64,000 bases of DNA, taken from NCBI GenBank assembly GCA_965198025.1, contig OZ240237.1, positions 1,054,001-1,118,000 of the forward strand, in the 5' to 3' direction. Below the pieces are notes generated by a model that made no database searches, was not told where the DNA came from, and saw only the letters and a list, made by a program, of their open reading frames with translations. Positions within the stretch are counted from its first letter, which is position 1, and each line of letters begins with the position of its first letter. Positions 43,870 to 53,030 of the stretch are shown piece by piece. A program made the translations under genes and the position numbers. Source of the stretch: CAYWWM01 sp965198025 (lineage in GTDB: Bacteria > Acidobacteriota > Terriglobia > 2-12-FULL-54-10).

Positions 43870-45105
43870 TCATCCGCGCGCTGACGTCACGAGTTCGGGA
43901 GGTTCCGAAGACACTCGTTCCGGCAGCAGCGGGCAATTGGGGGAGAGCAATGCGCGCTTGCGGGCGATGATGTCCGCAGAGTTCTTGGACATGTAGTGGA
44001 TGATGGTTTCGACGCGAATTTTGATGCTGCCGGCGGGCTTGGTCGAATCGAGGTCGCCAAACTTGAAGAAGAGTGTTCCGGTGGCCTCGACGATTTTCTG
44101 CGTCGGCGTGTAGGTAGGCTGGTCCATGCCGCACTCGTAGCTTGAGAAGCGCAGCACGCAGGTGATCCACGGGTAGCGTGCGGCGACTTTGGCGCCCCAG
44201 AGAATCTCGTTGGTATTGCTGCTGTAGGAGGAGGTCCAGACATCGCGGATGTCGAGGGGGGATTGGATCCGCTTCTCCCTCAGGTCTTCCTCGAACAGCC
44301 AGTTCAGCAGATCCTCGTCGGTTGGTAAATATTGGAGCCACAGGACCGGATAGCCGTGGGCCTGGAGGTCGACCTCGATCTCGTGGCCGATGCCGGTGTC
44401 CATGTGATAGGGTCGCGCCAGGACTAAGATGCAGGGCTTGCCTTCGCGGGCGCACCACTCGAGGATTTCGCGGCTCTGCCGCCGGGCCTTGTCGTTGAAG
44501 GCGTCGAGGGCCCGGTAACCGGCCTGTGTAGCGCGCACCGTTTCCTCGTAGTCCAAATCAAACATGTCTTGGAGCGTCTCGTAGAGCTGGTCGGGGACGG
44601 CTTTGCGGTCGCCGAGCGAGACGAAGGGGGATGCGTAACGGATGCCGTTTTCCCCGAATACGTCGCGTTCCTTCAGGAACCCGGACTTGATGCTCTCCGG
44701 CCCGGCCATGACGCGCGTGCAGGTGAGCGTGTCCTGCACGTGGCCCCGGAGGAAGGAGGGCAGGGAATAGATCATGGGGCTGAGCAGAATGTCGATTTTC
44801 TTCTTGAGTCCGAACACGAGTTCGCCGTAGTGGCCGCTGATGCACTTGACCGGGTAGCAGCAGTCCACGGTACCGCGCCCTTTGCCGAACTCCCGCCCCT
44901 GTTCTTCCGTGGTGTCCGAGCTGAAGACGATGTTTTCGGACTGCACGCCGAGGTCGCGCAAAAAGCCCACCCAGAACTGGTGCGTTGTCCAGACATTGAG
45001 GACTCGCGGAATTCCGACGCGAAGCTTCGAGCGGTCCTTAGGCTGGGACGCCGGTGCGTCGGAAGCCTTCTTTCCGAACCAGGTCGGCAACGTTAGGAAA
45101 GGCAT
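43870..45105 (-). CDS. DUF2229-type protein of the CoA-enzyme activase / 2-hydroxyacyl-CoA dehydratase group
   Basis: 411 residues. LRVGIPRVLNVWTTHQFWV and GTVDCCYPVKCISGHYGELV, with CVLRFSSYECGMDQPTY later, are typical of DUF2229 acyl-CoA dehydratase activase-related proteins. Conserved cysteines (DCCYPVKC and YECG) could bind an iron-sulfur cluster. The start overlaps the end of the upstream activase gene by 68 bases in another frame, so translation is probably coupled. Last gene of a three-gene operon. Confidence 0.75.
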   Translation of the reverse strand: MPFLTLPTWFGKKASDAPASQPKDRSKLRVGIPRVLNVWTTHQFWVGFLRDLGVQSENIVFSSDTTEEQGREFGKGRGTVDCCYPVKCISGHYGELVFGLKKKIDILLSPMIYSLPSFLRGHVQDTLTCTRVMAGPESIKSGFLKERDVFGENGIRYASPFVSLGDRKAVPDQLYETLQDMFDLDYEETVRATQAGYRALDAFNDKARRQSREILEWCAREGKPCILVLARPYHMDTGIGHEIEVDLQAHGYPVLWLQYLPTDEDLLNWLFEEDLREKRIQSPLDIRDVWTSSYSSNTNEILWGAKVAARYPWITCVLRFSSYECGMDQPTYTPTQKIVEATGTLFFKFGDLDSTKPAGSIKIRVETIIHYMSKNSADIIARKRALLSPNCPLLPERVSSEPPELVTSARG

Positions 45106-47365
45106 TCTTGGTTTTTTCCATTTCGGCCTTGATGGCCTTCATTTCGTTCAGGTCCTCGACCAGTCCCTTGGGGCAGGAGTTGTTCACGATCACGCGCTCC
45201 CAGCCGAGTTCTAAAGGCACTTTACTCCATGTCCGGCCTTTGCCGTCGGGTAACTGGACGTCAATAAAGCTGCGCTGGCAATTGACGGGGCACCAGTGGC
45301 ACACCGTGTCCGTCGCGGTGGTCGTCTTGTACTCAAGATTCTCGATGATATCGAATCCGTGGAACCGGCATTGGCCGCCGTCCTTCCACCAGTCGAGCGA
45401 AACCAGCGCCGCGCCAATGGCCCCGGCCTCGCCGGAGTAAGGGTGCACGACGATGTCGGCGTCGGGGACCTTGGATTTAATGAAGTCCACCTGCGTTTTG
45501 ACGACGGCGAGGTTCTTATGTGTGCCGCCCTGCAGGATGTACTTCTTGCCGACAGAGGTGAGGTTGTTCAAGCCGCCGGCGTAAATCCAAACGTTCAGCG
45601 GGAGGATGGCGCAGAGTCCGGCGAGGATTTCCGACGCCTGCCATCCCTTGCGCTGCTGGTTCACGATGTCGCTCTGGAGGAAAACCCCGCAGCCCATGGA
45701 AAGCTGCGGCATAGCCTGGGCCTCGAAGGCACCATCGGCCATGGCGCTCATTGGGATGCCGAAGCGCTCGGCGACGCCTTGCAGGAACGCACCGTTGCCG
45801 GATGAGCATTGCGAGTTCAACCGGAAGTCGGTGACCGTGCCATTGGTCAAGAGCATGATCTTGACGTCGACGCCACCCACGTCACAGATGCAGTCGGCAT
45901 CGGGGAAGTAGTGCAGCCCGGCGGTCGCGTGGGCAATGGTTTCTACCACGGCGCAGTCAGCTCCGAGGATTCCCTTCAGCAGGTCCTTGCCGTACCCGGT
46001 GATGCCCATGGCCAGGATTTCGCCGTCGCCGAGCGCCCCGCGGATCTGACGGAACAGGTCCTTGGCGTCTTCAATGGGGTTGCCCTTGCTCAAGGAGTAG
46101 CACGAGAAAAGCAGCTCCTTTTCGGGGGACATGCAGACAGCCTTGGCTGTAGTGGAGCCGAAGTCACACCCGACAACGACACGGGCCATCTTTTTCCGCT
46201 TTTCGCTCTCCGTCAGTTCGACGGTTCCGTTCCCGTTCCCATTGCCATTCGCGTGCCCGATCTTACCATTCCCGTTGCTGGGGCCGTTGTCAGCGTAGCG
46301 GGTTTTGAAGGCCTCGAGCTCCTCGATGGTCTTCCAGAGGGCAACGCTCCCCTGCTTCTTCTTTTCTTCGTGCTGGCCTTCTTCAATCCACCACCGCAGC
46401 TTGTCCTTGCCGGTATAGGTTCCGACGCCGGTCGGCTCCCGCAGGCCGACTTCGATGCAGCCCTGCGCAGCGTAATAGAGTGCATCGGCCGGGACCTGGA
46501 TCAACTCGTCCACGGTCTTGCCGGCGGGCAATTCGACCTTGCGTTCTTTCCAAACCTTTGCGAGATGGTGCCGCCAGGCTTCCTGCAAGCCCTTGAAGAA
46601 AAGATTCGGGCCGCCGAGGAGCAAGATTTCCGGAAGCGGGGTGTTCCCGCGCGTCAAGGTCGCAAGGTTTTGATAAACGACCGCCTCGAACAGCGACGCG
46701 ATGATCTCGTCCACGGTGACGCCGGCCTTGAGCAGCGTGTTGGAGTCCGCCTCAGCGAAAATGCCGCACTTGCTGCTGATCTTGTGGAGGGTGTAACCCT
46801 GATACCGCATCTGGGCAAGCTGCTCGGGAGGGATCTGAAGCTTGCGTGCGGTCTTTTCGATGAAGGTGCCCGTTCCGCCGGAACAGGCACTTTGCATCAG
46901 GACCTGTTTGCTCTTCGAATCGCCGCTGCCGCTGAAGAAGATAGTCTTCATGTCTTCGCCGCCGATTTCGCTGACAAAGCGGACGTCCGGATGCACCTTC
47001 TCGACCGCGGCGGCGACGGCGACGACTTCCTGAACAACCTTCCCGCCGACCAAGGGAGCAATGCCGCCGGAGCCGGAACCCGTGAAGAATACCGAGTCGC
47101 GCTCCGGGCTGAGTCCGTGTTCCTTCTCAAGAGTCCCGAGGAACTGCAGGACTTTCTCCGCCTGTTTGGTGTTGTGCCGCTCGTAGGCCTGCGCCAGCAC
47201 TTTTCCTGTCGACGAGGCGAGCACGTACTTGCAGGTGGTGCTTCCTACGTCAATCCCGCAGATCTTCCAGCTGCCGTCGCGTGCGCGCCCCGGACCGGCC
47301 GGGGCCGGTTCCTCAGGCTTTGGTAACGGTTTCAGTTGATACAGATGGTCTGTCGCATTTGCCAC
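45038..47365 (-). CDS. BadF/BadG/BcrA/BcrD family ATPase with two activase domains
   Basis: 775 residues with two ASKHA ATPase domains: first CGIDVGSTTCKYVLASS (near 33), second VVGCDFGSTTAKAVCM (near 395). Between and after them come conserved cysteine segments, MQSACSGGTGTFIEKTA and NSQCSSGNGAFLQG, that match where the bridging [4Fe-4S] cluster sits in 2-hydroxyglutaryl-CoA dehydratase activator. The protein would use ATP to fire low-potential electrons into the partner encoded by the gene upstream (47428-48963). A C-terminal CHWCPVNCQR may bind another cluster. Confidence 0.85.
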   Translation of the reverse strand: MANATDHLYQLKPLPKPEEPAPAGPGRARDGSWKICGIDVGSTTCKYVLASSTGKVLAQAYERHNTKQAEKVLQFLGTLEKEHGLSPERDSVFFTGSGSGGIAPLVGGKVVQEVVAVAAAVEKVHPDVRFVSEIGGEDMKTIFFSGSGDSKSKQVLMQSACSGGTGTFIEKTARKLQIPPEQLAQMRYQGYTLHKISSKCGIFAEADSNTLLKAGVTVDEIIASLFEAVVYQNLATLTRGNTPLPEILLLGGPNLFFKGLQEAWRHHLAKVWKERKVELPAGKTVDELIQVPADALYYAAQGCIEVGLREPTGVGTYTGKDKLRWWIEEGQHEEKKKQGSVALWKTIEELEAFKTRYADNGPSNGNGKIGHANGNGNGNGTVELTESEKRKKMARVVVGCDFGSTTAKAVCMSPEKELLFSCYSLSKGNPIEDAKDLFRQIRGALGDGEILAMGITGYGKDLLKGILGADCAVVETIAHATAGLHYFPDADCICDVGGVDVKIMLLTNGTVTDFRLNSQCSSGNGAFLQGVAERFGIPMSAMADGAFEAQAMPQLSMGCGVFLQSDIVNQQRKGWQASEILAGLCAILPLNVWIYAGGLNNLTSVGKKYILQGGTHKNLAVVKTQVDFIKSKVPDADIVVHPYSGEAGAIGAALVSLDWWKDGGQCRFHGFDIIENLEYKTTTATDTVCHWCPVNCQRSFIDVQLPDGKGRTWSKVPLELGWERVIVNNSCPKGLVEDLNEMKAIKAEMEKTKNAFPNVADLVRKEGFRRTGVPA

Positions 47366-47427
47366 GAGTAAGTCTCCGCTCTGTGGATGTGTCTTCGAGA
47401 CGGGGGCATCCGGGGCCCGCGTGGGTC

Positions 47428-48963
47428 TTACGCCCGTCCGGCGGCCAACCCATTCTTCGCCAGGTGCGCCACGTAATTCGCCGAGGTTCCCGGGTAACCC
47501 ATGTGAGGAACGCGATAGGTAGCCCGGCAGACTTCCGGATGACGGGCTTCGTATTCCCGGATCATCTCGATGGTCAGTCCGGTCTTTTCGAGCACGTCTT
47601 CCATGTCACGCTGGGATCGCTTCTTGGCCTCGGTCAGGATCATCTGAGTGCGCGAAAGCGCATGGACTTCAGCATCGCCCTTGATCTCGATCGGGGCGTA
47701 CAGGAGATCAGGATATCGGCCCAGCACATTGGCCATGGAGCCGACCGACATCGTATTCGGCATGCAGGAATACGGCGTCAGCTCGCAGATCATGTGGGCC
47801 TTCTTGTGATGGTAGGCGTGCAGCGCCTTCCCGATCAGCAGATGGCCCTCGCCGCCCCGCAGCTCGAAGTGGTAGAACGGCTCGGCCAGGTTCTTGAGCT
47901 CGATCTGGTCGGGCAGCTCGTTTGGAAGATTCGCGAGCGCCTTTCGGAAGCGGTTGTAGGTCCCGTTGTATGCCCGTTCCAGAACCTGCACGACGGCCAG
48001 CTTGATCTTCGCGTTGCGATTCATGGTTTGGCGTTTTTCGAGCTTCCGGATTGCTGGGTGGAGCAGGTAATGGAGCCACACAGCGATTGGTGGCGGAACG
48101 GTTTCGGCGCCTTCCTGTTCGAGCCATCTCTTGATGTTGTAGTTGCCGTCCCCTTCGTGCGTCTGGAGCCAGAACTCGCCGGTGATCTTCACCTTCGGTC
48201 TCACCTGGAGCCGGTCCACTTCGACCGCGTCCCACATCTTGCGAACCTTGCGCAACGCCGAAGTGAAGTAGTCGGTCGTCAGATGCCAGCCGAGCATGGC
48301 CCACTTGTTCTGTTTGATCGGGCGGTTGCGATATACGTTGTAGAGATACTCGATGCTCTCGTGCAGCACTTTGTCGGTCTGGCCGGGGGTAACTTCATAG
48401 GGGCGGGTCATGTACTCCAGATCCGTAAGAACATCGGCGCACAGGATGGACCAGACGAGGCCCATGCTGAGCGGCAGATTGATTTCGAGGCCACCGCCGT
48501 CGGCTGCACCCTGGTCCAGTTGGTCCTGGGCGAGCAGGAAGAGCCGAAAGTCCCGCATTCCGAGGCCGTCCAGAGCCATCGCGTAGGATTCGTGGTACTG
48601 CCCGAAGCGGCACGGTCCGCAGGCGCCTGCCGTGAGGTAGATGTACTTGTTCATCACTTCTTCCTTCGGGCGCTGCTTGGTTTCGGACTTGAGGAAGTTG
48701 ACGAGGTTCCCCGTGGTGAAGATCGTGGGGCAGCACGCGCCGACGTCGATCAGCTCTTTGCCAGCGTCGAGATCCGGGCGCGCCACATTGGGCAGGGGCA
48801 TGGCGTTATAGTTCATGTTCTGCATGACCCCTTGGATCAACCGCTCATGTTTCCAGGTCAGCCCGCCAAATAGAATGGTAGTGTCCTCGCGCTGCTGTCG
48901 GGTGAAAGGTCTGGGCTTGTATGCCTGATAATGAGTAACGGTCGGTTCCGTCATTGTCGCCAT
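47428..48963 (-). CDS. 2-hydroxyacyl-CoA dehydratase-like protein
   Basis: 511 residues. Cysteine motifs IDVGACCPTIFTTGN, TAGACGPCRFGQYHESY and LTPYSCMPNT, with ILFGGLTWKHE near the start, match the large 2-hydroxyacyl-CoA dehydratase-related proteins encoded with tandem activases. The clusters are likely [4Fe-4S]. First gene of the operon; the activase gene begins 62 bases on. The substrate may not be a CoA ester; related double-cubane proteins reduce small molecules. Confidence 0.8.
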   Translation of the reverse strand: MATMTEPTVTHYQAYKPRPFTRQQREDTTILFGGLTWKHERLIQGVMQNMNYNAMPLPNVARPDLDAGKELIDVGACCPTIFTTGNLVNFLKSETKQRPKEEVMNKYIYLTAGACGPCRFGQYHESYAMALDGLGMRDFRLFLLAQDQLDQGAADGGGLEINLPLSMGLVWSILCADVLTDLEYMTRPYEVTPGQTDKVLHESIEYLYNVYRNRPIKQNKWAMLGWHLTTDYFTSALRKVRKMWDAVEVDRLQVRPKVKITGEFWLQTHEGDGNYNIKRWLEQEGAETVPPPIAVWLHYLLHPAIRKLEKRQTMNRNAKIKLAVVQVLERAYNGTYNRFRKALANLPNELPDQIELKNLAEPFYHFELRGGEGHLLIGKALHAYHHKKAHMICELTPYSCMPNTMSVGSMANVLGRYPDLLYAPIEIKGDAEVHALSRTQMILTEAKKRSQRDMEDVLEKTGLTIEMIREYEARHPEVCRATYRVPHMGYPGTSANYVAHLAKNGLAAGRA

Positions 48964-49424
48964 GAATAGCCTCCTTCAATTCCTCGATCCAAATAAGAAC
49001 GGGCTGGCCGTGCGATCCGCCGCTCAAACGATTTCGGCGTCGTGGGCTCACAAACCTGCCTGTCTATGCTATTGGCGTCCAACTGCAGCCTGCCATAGAA
49101 GATATGACACTTTCCTGGCTGTCACACCCACCATAGGGTCGATCGGCGATTGGAAGCCGCTGAGTGACCGGTAGACACATGCCACCGAACACCAATCTCT
49201 GAAACCCACGGAATAGTTCGCCAATCAGAAGGAGAGTACTATCTGCGGCGGAAATATACAAGTTGCGGACCCGATCGCAACATACTCCGCAGCGAGGACG
49301 GATTGACATGGGCGGAAGCTTCCGGCTAACATCGCAGCATCACCCTGCGGCGAATTGTGTTGAGACAAAAGCTGATTGGCAAAACTGAGAGCAGGGTACA
49401 TCACCGAAGACGGGAGTCAACTTC
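48964..49424. other. divergent intergenic region
   Basis: About 460 bases between the divergent dehydratase-like gene and the Tat-TPP enzyme gene, so promoters for both should lie here. I found no strong -35/-10 pair. An 81-codon open frame on the minus strand (49309-49064) resembles nothing known. Confidence 0.4.
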
Positions 49425-51338
49425 ATGGCAAAGGCGAAGAAGGTTTCTGCGGGTCGGCGAACGTTTCTGAAGGCTGCTGCCGGAGGGGCGGCAGCGTTGG
49501 TTGCGAAACCAAGTCTGCTTTCGGCACAACAGAATGGCGGCGCGGCACGCTTTGTGGACGAGCCGCCGGATGACGTCCTCGTGCAAACGACCGAGCGGAG
49601 CGGCTCGGATTTCATGGTGGATGTCATCAAGTCGCTCGGAATCGAGTACATCGCGTCGAATCCGGGATCGAGCTTCCGGGGGATCCACGAGTCGCTGATC
49701 AACTACGGCGGAAACAAAAGCCCCGAGTTCCTTACCTGCTGCCATGAAGAGTCTTCGGTTGGAATGGCCCACGGGTACTTCAAGATCGAGGGCAAGCCGC
49801 TGGCTGTGATGGCCCACGGGACAGTGGGTTTGCAGCACGCCGCGATGGCGATCTACAACGCCTACTGCGACCGCGTGCCGGTTTATATCATTCTCGGAAA
49901 CACCATCGACGCCACAGAGCGACGGCCCGGGGTCGAGTGGGCGCACAGCGTTCAGGACGCCGCGGCGATGGTCCGGGATTATACCAAGTGGGACGATATC
50001 CCGGCCTCCCTGCCGCACTTCGCCGAGTCCGCGGTGCGGGCTTATAAGATCGCCATGACGCCCCCGATGCTTCCGGTAGTGCTGATTGCGGATGGCACGC
50101 TCCAGGAGACTCCGATTGCCAAAGACGCCCAATTCCGGATCCCGAAGCTGACGCTGGCTTCGCCGCCGCAGGGCGATTCCGGCGCCGTGGCGGAAGCGGC
50201 CCGCTTGCTGGTCGGGGCGGAGAATCCGGTGATTGTCGCCGATCGACTGGCCCGCACGGAAGCAGGCATGCGGCACTTGATCGAGCTGGCCGAATTTCTG
50301 CAAGCGCCCGTCGTTGACGACGCTGGCCGGATGAACTTCCCCAATCGCCACCCCCTGAACCATACGGGCCGCGAGCGAGCGCTGGTCGGGAGCGCAGACG
50401 TGATTTTGGGCCTGGAGCTGACGGACTTTTGGGGAACGGTCAATCGCTTGACGGATCAGTTGCACCGGCGATCGCGTTCGGTTACCCGTTCCGGGGTCAA
50501 GCTGATCCATATCACCGCAGGCGATCTTTATTTGAAGAGCAATTACCAGGACTTCCAGCGGTTCACGGAGCTGGATCTCTCGATCGCGGCCGATGCGGAG
50601 GCGACGCTGCCCGCTCTGATTGAGCAGGTGAAGCGTCTCGCGAACGCGGACCGCAGGCGCGCCTTCCAGGACCGCGGAACAAAGCTGGCTGAGGAGCACC
50701 GGAAGATGCGTGAGGGATTCAAGGCCGACGCCGCCTACGCCTGGGACGCCAGCCCCATCAGCACCGCACGCCTGGCTGCCGAGGTCTGGGCCCAGATCAA
50801 GGACAAGGATTGGTCCCTGGTATCGGAGGCGCGGAGCCCCAATGGCTGGGCGCAGAAGCTATGGAGATTTGACAAACCGTACCATCACATTGGCGGTTCC
50901 GGCGGCGCCGGGGTGGGCTACAACTCTCCATCCGCGGTGGGCGCCGCGCTCGCTAACCGCAAGTACGGGCGTCTCTCCGTTAACATCCAGAAGGACGGCG
51001 ACATGATGTATGCCCCGGGTGTTTTGTGGACCGCCGCGCACCACAACATTCCGCTGCTGATCGTCATGCACAACAACCGGGCTTATCATCAGGAAGTCAT
51101 GCATGTTCAGCGCATGGCGAACCGCCACAATCGTGGCATTGGGCTCTCCAGCGTCCGAATCGGGACGACCATCGACAATCCGAACATTGAATACGCGAAA
51201 CTGGCGCAGAGCATGGGCGTCTATGGGGAGGGACCGATTTCCGATCCCAAGGAACTCGGGCCGGCCATCCGGCGCGCTCTTGCCGTGGTCGAGCGGGGCG
51301 AGCCGGCTCTGGTAGATGCCGTGACGCAGCCGCGCTAA
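49425..51338 (+). CDS. Tat-exported TPP-dependent 2-oxoacid-type enzyme
   Basis: 637 residues. The N-terminus is a clear Tat signal: AGRRTFLKAAAGGAAALVA (Arg11-Arg12), cleavage near LSAQ. The body is a three-domain TPP enzyme with catalytic Glu in CHEESSVGMAHGY (Glu108 or Glu109). The Mg2+ motif reads KDGD (Asp524) to NN (Asn550-551), so the first Gly of the usual GDG is Lys. It is not closely similar to the TPP enzyme at 40549. A cytochrome c gene follows 11 bases after the stop and a YVTN propeller gene follows that. The exported enzyme probably passes electrons from 2-oxo acid oxidation to the cytochrome. Confidence 0.85.
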   Translation: MAKAKKVSAGRRTFLKAAAGGAAALVAKPSLLSAQQNGGAARFVDEPPDDVLVQTTERSGSDFMVDVIKSLGIEYIASNPGSSFRGIHESLINYGGNKSPEFLTCCHEESSVGMAHGYFKIEGKPLAVMAHGTVGLQHAAMAIYNAYCDRVPVYIILGNTIDATERRPGVEWAHSVQDAAAMVRDYTKWDDIPASLPHFAESAVRAYKIAMTPPMLPVVLIADGTLQETPIAKDAQFRIPKLTLASPPQGDSGAVAEAARLLVGAENPVIVADRLARTEAGMRHLIELAEFLQAPVVDDAGRMNFPNRHPLNHTGRERALVGSADVILGLELTDFWGTVNRLTDQLHRRSRSVTRSGVKLIHITAGDLYLKSNYQDFQRFTELDLSIAADAEATLPALIEQVKRLANADRRRAFQDRGTKLAEEHRKMREGFKADAAYAWDASPISTARLAAEVWAQIKDKDWSLVSEARSPNGWAQKLWRFDKPYHHIGGSGGAGVGYNSPSAVGAALANRKYGRLSVNIQKDGDMMYAPGVLWTAAHHNIPLLIVMHNNRAYHQEVMHVQRMANRHNRGIGLSSVRIGTTIDNPNIEYAKLAQSMGVYGEGPISDPKELGPAIRRALAVVERGEPALVDAVTQPR

Positions 51339-51349
51339 GGAGGTGGGTG

Positions 51350-51757
51350 GTGATACGACTTCACAAACTGGATTGTCGGAACCGGGCCGCGCTGTTGGGT
51401 CTGCTCGTGGTGCTGTTCCTGCTTGCTGCCGTGGGAGAGGCGCAAGAACAGGGAGGTGATTCCGCTCAGTCGACCGCTCCGGCCGGAAACGCCGAGAACG
51501 GCAGGCGCCTGTACGATGACTTCGGATGCTGGGCGTGCCACGGCAAGGAGGCGCAAGGAGGCGTGGCCGGTCCGCGACTGGGCCCCGATCCGATTCCCTT
51601 CGCTGTCCTGTCCCGCTACGTGCGACAGCCGGGAGGGCAAATGCCTCCCTACACGGAGAAGGTTGTTTCGGATGCGAATTTGGCGGATATCTACGCGTTT
51701 CTGCGCTCGCTTCCGCAACCACGCCCCGTGCGGGAGATTCCCCTCTTGAACGACTAG
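51350..51757 (+). CDS. exported c-type cytochrome
   Basis: 135 residues: signal peptide (ALLGLLVVLFLLAAVGEAQ) and one haem site CWACH (Cys60, Cys63, His64) after GRRLYDDFG. GPRLGPDPIPFAVLSRYVRQ and GGQMPPY give a class I fold with a Met ligand. It resembles the cytochrome subunit of periplasmic dehydrogenases. GTG at 51350 is five bases after AAGGAGG; GTG at 51347 is too close. It overlaps functionally with the preceding Tat-TPP enzyme. Confidence 0.85.
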   Translation: MIRLHKLDCRNRAALLGLLVVLFLLAAVGEAQEQGGDSAQSTAPAGNAENGRRLYDDFGCWACHGKEAQGGVAGPRLGPDPIPFAVLSRYVRQPGGQMPPYTEKVVSDANLADIYAFLRSLPQPRPVREIPLLND

Positions 51758-51818
51758 GACTGTACTCGCGTTGTTCTGCATCTGCAGCTTCTGATCCTGA
51801 TTCGACAAGGAGACTCGG

Positions 51819-52823
51819 ATGAATTCCGAAAAGAAATTGTGCCGTCAGATACTCGCGCTCGCGGCATTTCTGCTGGTGACCGACATCCTGGCAGCGCAGG
51901 TACCGTCGCCGGGGCTGCTGGTAGTGAATAAGGACGAGAATGCCGTAGCGATCGTGGACCCGATCGCGAAGAAAGTCTTGGGCAGCGTGCGCGTGGGTGA
52001 TGGCCCGCATGAGGTGGTTGCGACCGACGATGGCCGGCTCGCTTTTGTCACCAATTACGGCTTGTCGAATGCAGCCGTGCCCGGTAGCTCACTTTCCATT
52101 GTCGACGTTGCAACTAAGAAAGAGTTGCGCAAGTTCGAGATCGGCCGGGGCGCCAAGCCGCACGGCGCAGTCTTCGTCGGTGGGAAGCTGTATTTCACGG
52201 CGGAAGGCTTCGACATGGTCGCGACCTATGACCCCGCCAGCAACAAGATGGACTGGATGCTGGGGACGGGCCAGGACCGCTCGCACGTGCTTGCCGTCAG
52301 CCCTGACGGGAGCAAGATCTTCACCGCGAATATGGCCGCCGACAGCGTTAGCATCCTTGAGCGTGTCAACGATGCTCCCGATTGGACCTCCACCGTAGTC
52401 CCGGTGGGCGAAGGCCCGGAGGGGATTGACGTGACTCCGGACGGCAGGGAAGTTTGGACTGCACACACCCGGGACGGGGCGGTCTCCGTCATTGACGTTG
52501 CGGCCAAGAAAGTCACTCACACCCTGGACCTCAATATGGTGCGGGCCAACCGGCTGAAGGTAACGCTGGATGGGAAGTATGTGCTCATCACAGACTTGCG
52601 GGGCGGGAAGCTGCTGGTGCTCGACGCAGCTACGAAGAAAGAGGTCAAGCGGATCGATATCGGCAACGGTCCCACGGGAATCCTCATGGTTCCCGGTAGC
52701 GAGCAGGTCATCATCGCCGTTTCCGGTGACGACATGCTGGCATATTTCGATCTAAAAACTCTTGAAGTCACCGACCGGTTTTCGCCTGGAGAAAATCCTG
52801 ACGGCATGCATTGGATCCCCTAG
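51819..52823 (+). CDS. exported YVTN-type beta-propeller protein
   Basis: 334 residues with a signal peptide (ILALAAFLLVTDILAAQ). About seven repeats of the YVTN type follow: GLLVVNKDENAVAIVDP, VGDGPHEVVATDDGRLAFV, and further GxGPxGIxVTPDGREVWTA blades. Such propellers bind ligands or partner proteins in the periplasm, and some carry haem-dependent enzymes. Third gene of the TPP enzyme-cytochrome cluster, so it may be a partner or sensor of that system. Confidence 0.8.
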   Translation: MNSEKKLCRQILALAAFLLVTDILAAQVPSPGLLVVNKDENAVAIVDPIAKKVLGSVRVGDGPHEVVATDDGRLAFVTNYGLSNAAVPGSSLSIVDVATKKELRKFEIGRGAKPHGAVFVGGKLYFTAEGFDMVATYDPASNKMDWMLGTGQDRSHVLAVSPDGSKIFTANMAADSVSILERVNDAPDWTSTVVPVGEGPEGIDVTPDGREVWTAHTRDGAVSVIDVAAKKVTHTLDLNMVRANRLKVTLDGKYVLITDLRGGKLLVLDAATKKEVKRIDIGNGPTGILMVPGSEQVIIAVSGDDMLAYFDLKTLEVTDRFSPGENPDGMHWIP

Positions 52824-52856
52824 ACTCCCAAAGTTCCCGTAGACACACTGGAAGAC

Positions 52857-52883
52857 AGGGAGCCGGGCTCTTTTCCCGGCCCT
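52857..52883 (+). terminator. terminator-like hairpin after the propeller gene
   Basis: AGGG-A-GCCGGG and CCCGGC-CCT form a stem with one bulge and a 7-base CTCTTTT loop, 34 bases past the stop. Confidence 0.5.
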
Positions 52884-53030
52884 CATTCTATGGGTCAACC
52901 AACCTCCATCTAGAGATCAGCAAACAATCGAATAGAAACAGGCAAGCAATCGAGCCGGCAAAATTGCACGAGAGCCGACACACGGCACCCCTGCCCCCGA
53001 GCTTCAGTGCAAGTTTAGAGAAATGGTGGT

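Noticed and set aside
45809..47326. 505-codon open frame antisense to the activase
   Set aside because: Antisense shadow; the sense strand has two intact ATPase domains.
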